A DNA stretch of 64,000 nt from Heliocidaris tuberculata (lineage: Eukaryota > Echinodermata > Echinoidea > Camarodonta > Echinometridae): assembly GCA_025618425.1 (NCBI GenBank), contig CM046849.1, positions 34,560,462 through 34,624,461 of the forward strand. Direction: 5' to 3'. Both the position numbers and the translations under genes were made by a program. Below, in pieces: positions 23,406 to 35,623 of the stretch. The number at the start of each line of letters is the position of its first letter. Position 1 is the stretch's first letter. The notes below the pieces were generated by a model that did no database searches, was not told the origin of the DNA, and worked only from the letters and a program-made list of their open reading frames with translations.

Positions 23406-24878
23406 CCCTGTTTATATATAAATGCGATTGATAATGTGTCTTGTTTGCGATTTTGCCTTGCAATTATTTATGTGTGCCGTCGGTCATGTCGTTTTGTTAA
23501 ATTCATCTAGCTTCTAAGTAATATTCTCATGTTAACGAAAATGCATCGATATGCAATAACTATAACATGAAAATTATACGTCAATCGTTACTGCTCTTGA
23601 TTTGTGTGAATTGTTTTCTTATCATTTAAATGGTCACTACTTTTAAATATACATGAGTAACATAGAAGACTGAGAGGAGAACATTTAAGGAAATGCAAAC
23701 AGTAAACCACTGGGAAGATGTTTGTTTTTAACAAAAAGTTCCACCGAAAGAGAAAGAGAGAGAGAGAGAAAAAAAAAAGTGAGAGAGAGGGAGGGGGAGA
23801 GCTCTGTCCACTAATACTGGAGGAAGCAAAGTACACTGAGTAGTGGAGATTAATTAAAATCAAAAATTTTAATTCTGAAGAAGACCAAAAGAGAAAGTAA
23901 AGAGAGAGGGGGGGGGGGGGGAGGCAGGGGAATTAAAAGGGGGCACTAGTGACTAACTGACGAGAAAGCAAAATAGCGTCTTTTACTAACAGCTTGAATA
24001 TCGGGCCCGTCGCTCCAATTAGAAATGTTTTATCTAAACCCTGTGGAAACGCGTTTTCAAAGCCTTCTGAAATGAAAGAGATGGGGGAAAAGAGAAAGAG
24101 AGAGAGAGAGAGGGGGGGGGGGAGATAAAGAGAGTAAGATATTGAAAGGTGGTATGGGAGATGGTTGAATTTCAAAGAACTCTATTAAAGATCAGTGATC
24201 ATTCACGGGAATTAGTTCCACGTGCAGTGCAAATAAGTTGGACTAAATTTGAATTGTTCATGTTGTTTTGCATATAATGATACGCAGAGGATAGGCATTC
24301 GCACTGTAACCATCCTTGTTTTAACATGTTAAAATATGTTGTGTTCTTGTTTATTGAGCTTCATTGATATGAAATAATATTCTGTTCTTTTTTGTAAACA
24401 TAGAGTACATAACAGGGGCGTCGATCCATTTTTAGGATGGGGGGGGGGGGAGCAAGACAGCCTAACGTAACGATGTTCATTTCGCACATAATTTTTGAAC
24501 GCCTCTTAACTACCAGCTTCTCCTCACCGGGGGGGGGGGGGGGGCGGAGAGTCTTTAAAAATGGGGGGGGGGGGCAGAAATAAAGGGCATTTCGGGGGGA
24601 AAGGGGGCAAATACAAGGGGTGAATATAAAGCGAAAAAAGGACCATTTTGTGACATTGGTATTACCCTGCGTTATAGACCCAATTTAGCATCATCTTCTT
24701 CATTTTCATTGTGGTTCTCAATGAACACTTCTTCCGCTTCTCCAATTAGCAGTTGCGTGTGATCATCTAATAATTCATGTGCGAGCGAGCGAAACGAGTG
24801 AGCAAAAATTTTCAGACTTTTTCTTTTTTCTAGTGCTGAAGTCCTTTGCTTGTGCTTTAATTACAGCGATGTAATAAG

Positions 24879-25195
24879 CCAGTTCGTAGATACAATCTGA
24901 GCATGAGCAGATAAAGGTCATTTGTACCCAAATTGTAAAACCCACTGAGACGGGTGCTGGATACATGCTCATGATAGTCATGTAATCATTATTTATGTAT
25001 TTATCAGAGGGACATTCTTTGATACACAGCTGGAAGTATTCTTCTACAGTGGGCTGACAAAAGGTATTCATGAATCACCTTCACCCTTTTGGGCAGTGAC
25101 TATTCTAAAAGGCACAAAGTAGGATGTCTCTATGTGCAAAAGATATGTGGATTTTGGGGGGTCATTTGTACCCAAGCTAACTCCGAACTGGTCTA
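24879..25195. mobile_element. Small MITE inside hAT copy 2
   Basis: This stretch is absent from hAT copy 1, where GCGATGTAGTGAATTGAAAA is continuous. Its ends AAGCCAGTTCGTAGA and CTCCGAACTGGTCTA are imperfect inverses around CCAGTTCG/CGAACTGG. GGTCATTTGTACCCAA occurs twice inside (24914 and 25158). Superfamily unknown. Confidence 0.65.
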
Positions 25196-25897
25196 TTAAA
25201 ATGGTAACGGAAAATTAATTTGGGGGAATGTCGAATGATTTAGGATTACATCAATAACAAATCAACACACTTTATGCGATCTGCTTAATTTCAGTATAGG
25301 AGCGAGCAAGCGGAATGTGCAGTCCTTTGCGTGGGGGAGGGGGGGGGGGGGGGGTGATAGGCATTCTGCCCCTCTTGCCCCCGGCCCCACTGCCTTACAA
25401 TGTAGTTGTAGTATTATGGGTACATGAAGCCACGCCGATTCTTTGAAGCTAGATGTGGTTCTCTTAGGAAGAAACAGTGGGAAATATAATTATGTAAAAG
25501 GATGCATTTATCAGAAGAGGGAAAAAGGCACTTATAAGAGGTGAAAGGGGGCACTTATGAGAAGAGAAAACTTTGACATATTAAAGAATTGGGGAGGCAA
25601 ATATCAGATATGAAAAGGGGGCACTGATCAGGAGGAGATAAAAGGGCACTTATCAAAAGGGGAAAGGGTACTTATTAGAAAGGAAAAAAGGGCGCTTTTT
25701 ATTACATTTGGGTACTTAAAAAACGCATCAGTCTCCACAGTTTTTCATGAAGCAGGGAAAATACTAGTAAGAGAATTTGCGCGCAGAGCGCGCGGCGAAA
25801 TTGAAGAATAATCGTGTAATATATTACAAAGGGTATACCCTTTGTATTTCCTTGTTTGGAAGGGAAGGTTTCATTTCCCGATTTTTGCATCATTTAA

Positions 25898-26604
25898 GGC
25901 CCGGTCACACCGCCCGAACTTTGTTGGAGCGTTCCTTGAACGGTAGGGAGAGGGGGCCGAATTTCGACAACGCTCGTCACCGCGCACAAAATGGGAAAAA
26001 ATCGAAAACACGGGCGTTGCCTTAGCGGTGCACCGCTGAAGCCGGCGTTGCTTTAGCGTTGGTTTAACGGTAGCGAGCGGTAGCGAGCGTTGGTTTAGCT
26101 CCGACACCTCCATACCAACGCCAAACCAAAGTTCATCACCGCAATGGATCGCTGCTTCAACGCCCGACACCGTTCCAGCAATCCCGTGTCCGCTCGTAAA
26201 ACGCTTACAACCGCTCCACCAAAGTTTGTGCAACGTTTAATCACCGCCCGGGCAAAGCTGGCGAAGCAGCGGTGGTCCAGCGTTCAAGATTTCTGCGTTG
26301 GCCTAGCGGACCCAAGCGTCCACGAACTTGCGTCTAGCGGTGCCAAACTTTGACTGGGCGTTGTTGGAGCGGTGGTAAACTTTGCCGGAGCGGAAAATTG
26401 CCCGCTCCTCACCGCTCGCAATATTTTGTGCAGCTCAAAACTTTCGGAGCGGTAGGAGGGACCATCAGCGGTGGCCGAGCGTATACGGCGTTGCCTTAAC
26501 GGGGGCCAACTTCTGTTAAACGATGGTGAACGGTTACCGGCGGTGATGAATTTTTTTCACCGCTCCAGGAACGCTCCAGCAAAGTTCTGGGGTGTGGCCG
26601 GGCC
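25898..26604. mobile_element. TTAA-flanked TIR element (Kolobok- or piggyBac-like), 707 bp
   Basis: It starts GGCCCGGTCACACCGCCC and ends GGTGTGGCCGGGCC, with TTAA on both sides (25894-25897 and 26605-26608). It is absent from hAT copy 1, which gives the empty site. The body is filled with the word ACCGCTC/GAGCGGT and CAACGC/GCGTTG in both orientations. Strict TTAA duplications are typical of Kolobok and piggyBac; the GG terminus favours Kolobok. No transposase ORF was found, and the ORFs present are by-products of the word array. Confidence 0.8.
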
Positions 26605-26852
26605 TTAACCTTTTTTTTTTTTTTTTTACATCTCCGGAATTATTGGGGGGGGGGAGGCAAAGCGATATGTTTGCCCCCCATATTTTCTTGGGGGGGGGGG
26701 CAACTGCCCCCTGCCCCCCCCCCCCACAGGATCGACACTCCTGGTACATAAAGTTACATAATATAAGTAAACAAATCGCAGTAGAATAGCAAAAGCATGA
26801 ATTTGCCTGCAGACATGAATGCGCCAACTGACAACCTATATCATTCCCTATT

Positions 26853-27010
26853 GACATCACAAAAGAACTTTGCTTTTATTTGCCTCTACAATTCTATTAT
26901 CCTCTACGCTACGTAGAGGATATACAATCGCACTGGAACCATCTAAGTCTGTATAAAGGAACATGCATCAACCGATATTGACATCACAATAGAACTTTGC
27001 TTTTATTTGT
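26853..27010. repeat. Short tandem duplication, period about 127 bp
   Basis: ATTGACATCACAAxAGAACT followed by TTGCTTTTATTTG occurs at about 26851 and about 26978. Confidence 0.8.
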
Positions 27011-27719
27011 GCCTCTGCACCTTGTCTTCCTAATTAAAGAGGAAATATGGAAAAAAAATCATTGCCCGTTGCTCTTAAGTGGAACCTTTTTTTTTTTTCT
27101 CCAAATTCATAATGTGCGAAATTGGAACACCTTCTCATCATCTTATCTTTTACTGATAACACGTTCTATCATCTTCTCCGTCTTACTTTCCCATTTCGTC
27201 ACTTTGTTCCCTCTTATTATTATAATCATCCCTTAATAAATTTGCCTATATTTGTTTGATTCTCCTTTTTAAAATCTTTAATTCCATTGTTACTTATGTA
27301 CATGTATACCTTTACTATGTCGGTCTCACCAAGTGTTGCCTGTATTTTTAATGTGCGTCCCACGTTCATAATCCATAATCGTTAATGTTGGCGGAAGAAT
27401 TCATGCCTCATGTTGATCTGTTTTGTGCTGAAAACTGCAATACATCCCCCTTCTATTCCCCTCGAATCTGATGTACACATTTGAAGCAGTTGTGTACGTA
27501 ATGTTTAAGATAAGGAAAATCGAAAGGATAGAGAACTTTGCTCGCATTTTGTACTCGTGATCTATCACTGTCTATTAAAGAGGCAATTGATTTTCAGTCA
27601 TGGTGTAAAATGATATTTGAGCGCTCTCATTCTTTCCTTGTCAGTTTAGAAGAATATCAACGATAAATATCTTCCTGAAAAGGATTGTTCTTCAAATGCT
27701 CCTGAATTCGAAATGTGAC

Positions 27720-27909
27720 AAAATGATGATGATGCTGATGATGATAATAGAAATAATAACAACACTTATACTAATACAAATGATAATGATGATAATGAAA
27801 GTAATGATATGTATGATATGATGATGATGATGATGATGATAATGGTGATGATGATGATAATAATAATAATAATAATAATATTGATAATAATAATAATAAT
27901 AATAATATA

Positions 27910-27955
<46 letters not shown>

Positions 27956-28090
27956 TTAAGGGCGATAATGATAATGATAATCATACTACTATATACTACT
28001 GCTATTACTACTATTGCTACTACTGACTACTAAAAACAACAATAATAATAAAGATAATAATGACGATACCAATGATAACAATGATAATCT
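27720..28090. repeat. (ATG)n/(AAT)n trinucleotide tract
   Basis: GATGATGAT grades into AATAATAAT (about 27855-27955), with repeated GATAATGATAATGA beyond. The antisense frame reads poly-Ile and is an artefact. Confidence 0.95.
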
Positions 28091-28175
28091 GAAATGCTTG
28101 CAGCAAACACTCATGTCCCTTCTGTTTGTAGTCCCATAAACCCATTTTTGTGTGTAGTGCATGTGACTTTCAACA

Positions 28176-30440
28176 AGGCCAAGTATAACTTTTTTCTTAT
28201 TTTGGCTATTTCAAAGAGTGTGCACCAGTTCTCATGTTATGCTAAGTATATTAAACCTTTCGCTACTACATGCAGTTTCTTTGAAAACGTAATTGCATGA
28301 CCAGAAGTGAACTTTATTACTTTTTTTTTCTAAATTAAGCTCTGCCCCCTCCCCCTTCTATCGCGCTCGTTTAGGAATTTCTAATACTCATGACTAACAT
28401 GGCATCGGCATCCATTTAGTGCTATGCCTAATCATGTTTAAAAAATGAAAAACTTATGAATCCATTCTTTACTCTTTACTCTGTAGTTTTTTGTTTTTTT
28501 TTAATCCAGCTAAACTTGTATCATATTCATTTCTCCACACAGGGTTTACTACGTCTAAACTATATGTTGCCTGTAAAATTGATACCTGGAAGCTTTTAAG
28601 AATCATTATTACATTAACCTATGCACAGGGGCGGGTTAAAGATTACGTCCTGAAATACAATAGGGATCCTTTGTATCCGAAAGTGAGTAGGGTGGCGAGT
28701 TCTTTTCAGACCCAGTATTCACTGTCAGACACAAAAGCGAGAGACAGGAAGTCTATTGAAATCTTCGTATAAAAGCTATTTATTTATATAAAAAGCTCCT
28801 CCTTGACACTTAGCCATACAAAAAAGAATAGAATTTTAATCCAGGGCGGAATCCTTGCCAGCGTTCCATGGAAAGCTTATCATTGCAAAGAACTAAATAT
28901 TTTGATTAATATCAAATTAGAATTGAATGTTCACATTTATATACAGGGCGTCGGTGTGTTAGACCTATATCTGCCGACAGCAGCTGTTATGCTGCATTTT
29001 AAGACTAATACCACCCCCCATACACACAAGAAAGAATTATTTTCAAACAATATCGCAGATGTTGATATTTATTAGTTTAACGTAGGAGCCTCTTGCTAGA
29101 TTACGGATTATGAACCCACCCTGTTTTTAAATTTTGCTAGCGAGCGAACCGAGCTGGGCAAAAATAACCGCTTCTCGTTATATTAAAAAGTGTTATTTTG
29201 TCATCAAAATACATAGGATAAGATATCTAAACGATATATTTGGTTTCTTCCCTAGTCCAATTGTTTGCTGTCCCAAACAACTCTGCTTCTAAATATTACG
29301 AGCGAGCAAAGCAAGCCTGCACAAACGCGCTCTTTTAACGATAGAAGTATTATTTCGTTATTAGAATACTGTTATAGGCCGATAAGATATTTAGAAACAT
29401 ATGTATAATTATATTCGGTCATCTCACTCGCCGAATTTGTTTGCTATCCTAAACCATCCTGTATCTAAATATTATACGAGCGAAAGCAGGGAGCGAGGAA
29501 AAATACACATTCGTTTTTATGGTAGAAGCGTTATTTCGTCATCAAAATACACTATAAGCCTTTAAGAGATCTCCATGATAATTTGATCACCATCTGCCGA
29601 ATATGACTCTGTTTGGGCACCTCGACCGTCCGAAACCCTTCTGTTTCCAGATCTGTTGAGCGAGCGTAGCGACCGGGAAGAGAGAGAGAGAGAAAAAAAG
29701 AATTTTGTATATACACTGAGAACAGGTTCTAGTGTATAGTTACTCTATTCTCATGATTTTAGTAACGCACGTTTTATCGGCATCTTCCGTTCTCATAGTG
29801 GGTATGATAGGAATATGCTATTGGTCACAGGTTGTTATCTCCAAAAAAAAATCTTTTAAAGTCAACTTCCCGCCCGATTCCTTGCAGTTATAGTACTAAC
29901 AATCTATTAGAAAAAGAATAGTATAACATTATAGGCACATATGATGGAAAACAATTTCTTCCAAAAGAAGAGTAATTTCCAATATAATCGGCAATGGTTA
30001 AGATATTAAAAATGTGAGCGAGAGAAGTGAGCGAGCGCTTCTATGTTTTTTTTTTCTTCCTTCTTGCTTCTTTTTCTTTCCCTTTCTTTCATTTCTCTTC
30101 TTTTTCTCTTCTTTTTTCCTCCTTTCTCTTCCTTTTCTTTTTTCCCTTCCCTTCCTTCTTTCTTTTTCTTTCCTTCCTTCTTTTTGCGGACAAGGTGGCG
30201 TATTTGCCGACGAAAAATTTCACTGGGGTGTCACACCCCCCCACCCCCCCCCCCCCCCCTCGCTAGCGACGCCCCTGTTTATATATAAATGCGATTGATA
30301 ATGTGTCTTATTTGCGATTCTGCCTTGCAATTATTTATGTGTGCTCTCGGTCATGTCGATTCGTTAAATTCATCTTAGCTTCTAAGTACGATTTCAAAGA
30401 ACTCTATGAGATCAGTGTTCATTCACGGGAATTAGTTCCA
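28176..30440. repeat. Segmental duplication, copy 2 (more compact)
   Basis: Same order and orientation as 18371-24222. It lacks the 18610-20754 composite transposon and the 20755-21211 local duplication, so it serves as the pre-insertion reference. It includes GTTTATATATAAATGCGATTG and GGGAATTAGTTCCACATG near its end. Confidence 0.9.
29105..29690. repeat. Diverged tandem units with GCGAGC core (segmental copy 2)
   Basis: Four units with cores at about 29138 (GCTAGCGAGCGAACCGAGC), 29300, 29478 and 29655. Each is followed by CGCTC-like text and a TTATTTCGTCATCA-like word. There is one more unit than in segmental copy 1. Confidence 0.75.
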
Positions 30441-30679
30441 CATGATCAACAGCAAATTATAAAGAGAAAAAAAAGTTCTGAGAGGTGTTTTAAACATAGT
30501 TTCGGCATGAGAGACTGAAAAGACCTTTTATTCTATAATATTATTGTTACATGATTCTTTTAGTCATGTAATTACTTTTGTAAAAAAAAAAATCACTCAC
30601 TGTATTTGTTATTGTTTGAAGTTTTTAAATTTGAGTTTGAATTTGTATTTATTTGAAAGCAGAAATAAAACCAACCAAA

Positions 30680-31170
30680 CCAACAAATACCATGCGAGCG
30701 AGCGTAGCGAGCAAGCCTTGACGAAATTCAAGCAGAGTTGCTCTAAATCGCTATGAATTAGGGGCAAAAATTATGGAGAAAGGACGACAATGGCACTTAT
30801 CAAAAAAGAGAATGAGCAGGAGTATGTCATATTAAAAAAAGCAATTATCAGAATGAAACGTGGTATTTGTCGCACATGAATATTGCCACTTATGAGAATG
30901 GGAAGGAGATTTTTTTTTGTTTGTAAAGGAGGAGGGGCTCTTATCAGAAGGAATTGTACTTCTTAGGAAGAAAAAGAGCTCATTTCAAAATGATTTAAGA
31001 AAACCTATCAGAGGTGTAAAGGGGCACTCATCAGAGATGTCATTAAACAGAAGGCGGAAGGGGCACTTGTCGAATTAGAACGGGCACCTCTCAGATTTGA
31101 ATAGAGGATATGGCCACTGGTAAAGATGCACTTATCAGAAGGAAAGGGGGGCATTCTTATTCTGAAAAGT
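30680..31170. repeat. CACTTATCAGA-unit array, fragment of the hAT-associated repeat
   Basis: It starts with CATGCGAGCGAGCGTAGCGA at 30691, then about ten degenerate 25-40-bp units around GGCACTTATCAGA(A)G, each followed by an A/G-rich spacer. No terminal repeat is visible, so the element is incomplete. Confidence 0.65.
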
Positions 31171-31396
31171 GAGAATGGAAAAAAAAGTCAGTTACTTTAC
31201 ACTTTGTTTATAATATCCATGCTTCATTAGGCTATAGAGTATGCATTAAATGCATTAAAGAGGCGGGGATGTATTGCCAGTTTATACCAACCGGAAACAT
31301 GTTATAAATAGACATGGGTGAGAGATCTTGATACATAAATCGGAATTATTGGACATTCAAATTATATCTTTAGCATTTTATCTGCATTTTACAGGA

Positions 31397-31896
31397 NNNN
31401 NNNNNNNNNNNNNNNNNNNNNNNNNNNNNNNNNNNNNNNNNNNNNNNNNNNNNNNNNNNNNNNNNNNNNNNNNNNNNNNNNNNNNNNNNNNNNNNNNNNN
31501 NNNNNNNNNNNNNNNNNNNNNNNNNNNNNNNNNNNNNNNNNNNNNNNNNNNNNNNNNNNNNNNNNNNNNNNNNNNNNNNNNNNNNNNNNNNNNNNNNNNN
31601 NNNNNNNNNNNNNNNNNNNNNNNNNNNNNNNNNNNNNNNNNNNNNNNNNNNNNNNNNNNNNNNNNNNNNNNNNNNNNNNNNNNNNNNNNNNNNNNNNNNN
31701 NNNNNNNNNNNNNNNNNNNNNNNNNNNNNNNNNNNNNNNNNNNNNNNNNNNNNNNNNNNNNNNNNNNNNNNNNNNNNNNNNNNNNNNNNNNNNNNNNNNN
31801 NNNNNNNNNNNNNNNNNNNNNNNNNNNNNNNNNNNNNNNNNNNNNNNNNNNNNNNNNNNNNNNNNNNNNNNNNNNNNNNNNNNNNNNNNNNNNNNN
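31397..31896. other. Assembly gap, 500 N
   Basis: Exactly 500 undetermined bases. A round number suggests a placeholder, so the true length may differ. Frames drawn across it are meaningless. Confidence 0.99.
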
Positions 31897-32079
31897 TTTT
31901 TTTTTGGTTTCTCCCCCCCCCCCCCCCCCCCCACCCCCCCACCCCCCCGGGCTAGCCATGCAAGACCAAAAAAATATGGATCTCCTCAAGCAGTTTCCCA
32001 AAGTTGACATCCTGCATTTGTGTGACCTCCCCCCCCTCCCCCCCCCCCCGCCCTATACAAAATCCTGGATCCGCCCCTG
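31897..32079. mobile_element. Right end of a hAT-like element
   Basis: Poly-C-rich sequence ends with AAATCCTGGATCCGCCCCTG at 32079. It matches the right end AAATCCTGGATCCGCCACTG of the complete MITE at 49224-49395. The left end is probably in the gap. Confidence 0.65.
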
Positions 32080-32099
32080 TTTGTCCTGATCTATTATTT

Positions 32100-33660
32100 C
32101 CAGCTTAGAGGTACTCAGAAACGGAATAGGAGAAAAACAAACTTTCAGAATGCTCCTTGTAAAGATGAGAGGGAAAGGCCTATCAAAGTTCAGACATGTA
32201 TTGAGGATGTTGAGGTCCATCAGCTTCCAGATCCCAGAATGAGTTTCGCGAATATTAAGAAAATTTCATGATCTGTTACATTTTGTTTTGGTATAATGTC
32301 CTTGCAATTAATAGCCTGTTTAAGTATCTTATGACCTTGCAGTTTCTTACTAATTGTACCATGATATACCTGTTAGCTATTGCCTGAAGAAAATGGAGAG
32401 CCTCTAGTCGCTTACAGAATGGTGGAGGGGGGGGGGGTTCATCTTTAAAAAAATGATAATCTCTACATGTGATTAAATGACAAGAAAGGGCACGTAATAG
32501 GTGCAATTCTGGAAACAAGTGAAGTTAAATTATCACTGTAAAATGCCCATTGACATTAGATAGATTTAAAGATATCTATTTTTTGAAGGATACTAACATG
32601 TAGGCCTACTGGTATCACATTATCAACAGTATATATCAAAACTTTGTTATTTTTCTCATGATAAAAGAAGAAGCTTGACAATGATTTTTGAAAGGATAAT
32701 TTGCCACGCATCGGAGAGGTCCTGGACCGCTCACAACAACTTTGAAAGCCAGTTAATAACAATGCATAAACTTCCTTTTCAAGTGTACAAAGATTTTTGC
32801 ATACCTCCAAAATTTCTGCCATGGCTTTTGAATTTATGCAAAAGGCGTGACGGTAGGGGTTTTCCACACACATTCGTTGAATGTACTAATCTCTTGCCAA
32901 AATGACTTTGAGACAAAGTTGAGGAAAACAAAATGCAAAAGTATTTTGATCTTTTCAGTCGTTGTTTTTCAAGAGTATATATCAAAACTTTGTTATTTTT
33001 CTCATGATAAAAGAGAGGGTTCTACAATGAATTTTGAAAGGATAAATTCCCCATGCACTTGAAAAGGGCCCTGGACTGATCACGGCTTGTCAACAACTTT
33101 GAATAGGAGTTAATAACAATGCATCCTTTTTAAGGCTTACAAAGATTTATGAATGCCTTAGAAATTTTTTCCACGGCTTTTTAATTTATTCAAAAGCCAT
33201 GACGATTGGGAACTGGGTTTTTTCCACTCACAATGGTTGAATGTACTAATATCCTGCGAAAATATGACTTTGAAACAAACTTGAGGAAACAGAATATGAT
33301 CAAAAGTACTTTGATCTTTTCATTCGTTGTTTGTCAAGATATACTATCTCCAACTTTGAGGGTACTCTGAAAAAAAAGGAGAACTTTCAGAATTCTGCAT
33401 GTAAAGATTGGAAAGACTGGCCGATCCAAGTTCAGACATGTATTGACAATGATTGAGGACGTTGAGGTTCATCAACTACCCAGATCTGAGAATGAGTTTT
33501 ACAAATATGAAGGAAATTTCACTATCTGTTACATTTTGTTTGGTATATTGTGTCTGGCAATAGACTGTTAAAATTGTACCATAATGATATCTGTTAACTA
33601 TTGCCTGAAGAAAATGGAAAGCCTCTAGTCGCTTACAAAATTTGGGGAGGGGGGGGGGGC
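32100..33660. repeat. Nested tandem duplications
   Basis: An outer pair shares TTCAGACATGTATTGA...GAATGAGTTT and GCCTCTAGTCGCTTACA (about 32100-32430 and 33350-33650). Between them an inner pair shares AACTTTGTTATTTTTCTCAT, GGATAA, TCCTGGAC/CCCTGGAC and GAATGTACTAAT (about 32630-32975 and 32980-33345). The order is A-B-B'-A'. No conserved ORF is seen. Confidence 0.8.
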
Positions 33661-34917
33661 AGTAAAAATTAACATTTTACTCAAAATTACGTAATACCTG
33701 GAAATGCCTTGATGACCTTGAAAAAGATGCGGGGAACTTGATCTCGTAGGGGTGATGACTGACGAAAACTTGAAGAAATTGGACTGAGCCAATTTTGAGA
33801 TATCATCTACACAAAAGGTGGGCAGAAAAAGGAAAGCTCGTTTTGAAAAAACTAAAATTAATCTATAATACCTATAACGTGTGTGTCTATGGCAAAATGG
33901 GCAATTTGAACTTTGAAAGCCATTTTCACCTGAAAACGACCGTTAAAACGTTTGAGCTATCTAAAATTTTTTGTGTAGAATTTTCTGCTCTATCATATGA
34001 ATCAAGTCCCAAGTCTCTAGCACCCCGCAAAACTGAAGTTAGGGCTCATTTTCAGGGTGCGAAAAGGGCATTTTTCACCCCAAAATCACTAAATGAAGCC
34101 TGGCTGACGTCAAAATGGCGTCATGAACCTCAAATTTTCACCGTCAACACTTCTTATCAGTCCTCATTACTGTGTCGAATTTGAAAAAGATTCATGGTTT
34201 CATTTTTGAGTTATTGCCCCCGTAAAAGAGGGGGGGGAGGTCAAAAAATGAAAAAATGAATAAAAAAAAAAAAAACGAATTGAGCTCTGAATCTGATTTT
34301 TGGTGTGCATAATATTTGGTCGAAATGTGATGGACGAGGCAAAATTCAGAAAGATTTACGTCCTCTTTTGGGAGTTATTGGGGGTGTCATCTTTCATATT
34401 TGCGGGGGCACTGACGAGCGAAGGTGTGCGCACGCGCGCGTCTAAATCTCTGGGATTGACCGGATTGATATCAGCTTCAATCATGCCAAATATGAATGAG
34501 AAATGACATTTCGTTATGAACATATGACCATAAGTTGATTTTTCACAAAATGGCGCCTGCATGACGTCACAATAACCTGATGACTTGAAAAAGATGTGGG
34601 AACTTGACCTTATTAGGACTGATGACTGACGAAAATATGAAGAAAATTGACGGAGCCGATTTGGAGAAATCGGAATAACGAACTGGACGATTTGATATTG
34701 GAGGACATGTCCCCTTAGCTTTAATACACGACAGGGAATGAGATTGTACACAAACTACTGCACACTAATTTCCAATAGACATAACACGCAAAATTAGGCA
34801 GTTTATTACATTGTTTGTGATGGTTTATGTTATAATAGACGAAGAAGATGGTAAAATGAAAGGCCCCCCCCCCCAAAAAAAAAAAAAAAAAACTGAAAAA
34901 AAAAAAAAAAAAAAAAA

Positions 34918-34981
34918 TGGTCCCACCGGGAATCGATCCGGGGTCGCGGAATGGAAGGCAAGTGCTTTTACCAATGGACCA
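34918..34981 (-). pseudogene. tRNA-Gly-like sequence, unit 1
   Basis: On the minus strand it reads TGGTCCATTGGTAAAAGC (A-box-like), then CTTGCCTTCCATTCC (anticodon-loop-like, UCC), then GGATCGATTCCC (B-box-like), ending GGGACCA. A long T-run, a Pol III terminator, follows immediately. The 5' acceptor strand and the anticodon stem do not pair properly, so this is a tRNA-derived relic, not a functional tRNA. Confidence 0.5.
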
Positions 34982-35623
34982 AAATATTTCCAATAGAGAT
35001 AACACGTAACGAAATACGGGATTCTGAAATCACATTTTGTAGTGAAAAAATGGGCATGATCCGACATCTGATCAAATATTGGAGGGCACATGTGTGAAAG
35101 CTTATTGTCTCAGCTATAACATACTCAAATTTGGAGAAAATCGAGCAGAAATAACAGAGATACTGCTCAAAGAAGACGGGAATGTAGAATCAAGATTTGA
35201 GAAAAAGTCATGTCCCATAGAGAATACACGCAAAATGAGAAAAATTGACATACCTCCTTTAATCGCAAAAATATGCCATGATGCCTTTGTCAAAATGAAA
35301 AATCATGGTAACTGATCTTGTAGAGAATTGTCTCAGCTACAACATATCCAAATTTGGGCGAAAAAATGACAAATATTAAAGGAGTTATAGTCAAATTTGC
35401 ATAAATTTGATGACGTCATTTTTGAAAAAATGAAATTTTGAGTTTAGACGCCATTTTAATGACTTTGCAATATAATTGAGGCTCAAATTACCCATGAAAT
35501 TATATCTATGATTCCTCCTCTACCCAAATATGAAAAAAAATTAGGGGGTCAACGGACTATTTAAAGGGCTAGAGTTATTTTTGTAGAGGCATGTTTTTAC
35601 GACTTTTTACACTATTTTGCCCA

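Larger units (their letters stand above)
18371..24222. repeat. Segmental duplication, copy 1 (interrupted by transposons)
   Basis: Ordered blocks match 28176-30440 in the same orientation: AAGGCCAAGTATAACTT (18371/28176), GCATGACCAGAAGTGAAC, CATCCATTTAGTGCTATG (18590/28410), CCACACAGGGTTTACTACG (20855 and 21163/28534), GGGGCGGGT..AAAGATTACG (21979/28628), the GCGAGC tandem units, GTTTATATATAAATGCGATTG (23411/30277), and finally GGGAATTAGTTCCAC (24208/30428). Copy 1 is longer because of the composite insertion at 18610-20754, a local duplication at 20755-21211, and a GA-rich insert at about 23580-24165. Confidence 0.9.
24413..26743. mobile_element. Non-autonomous hAT element, copy 2 (2331 bp, with nested insertions)
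   Basis: The left end CAGGGGCGTCGATCC is at 24413 and the right end GGATCGACACTCCTG ends at 26743. Flanks are GTACATAA on both sides (24405-24412 and 26744-26751), a perfect 8-bp duplication. The interior is collinear with copy 1 (GGGGGCAAATACAAGGGGTGAA, GCGAGCGAGCGAAACG, GGGGGAATGTCGAATGATTTAGGATTACATC, GGCACTTATCAGA units, GAGAATTTGCGCGC). The extra length is two insertions, at about 24879-25195 and 25898-26604. Confidence 0.93.

Noticed and set aside
26144..26353. Frames inside the TTAA element (26144-26353, 25871-26233)
   Set aside because: They derive from the ACCGCTC word arrays and match no known domain.
27766..27984. Poly-Ile 72-codon minus-strand frame
   Set aside because: Product of the (AAT)n tract.
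31328..32089. Long frames on both strands across 31397-31896
   Set aside because: They cross 500 N and have no real residues in the middle.
33795..34184. 129-codon plus-strand frame
   Set aside because: No recognisable domain; it lies in a diverged unit of the 34-38 kb repeat and is not kept in the other units.
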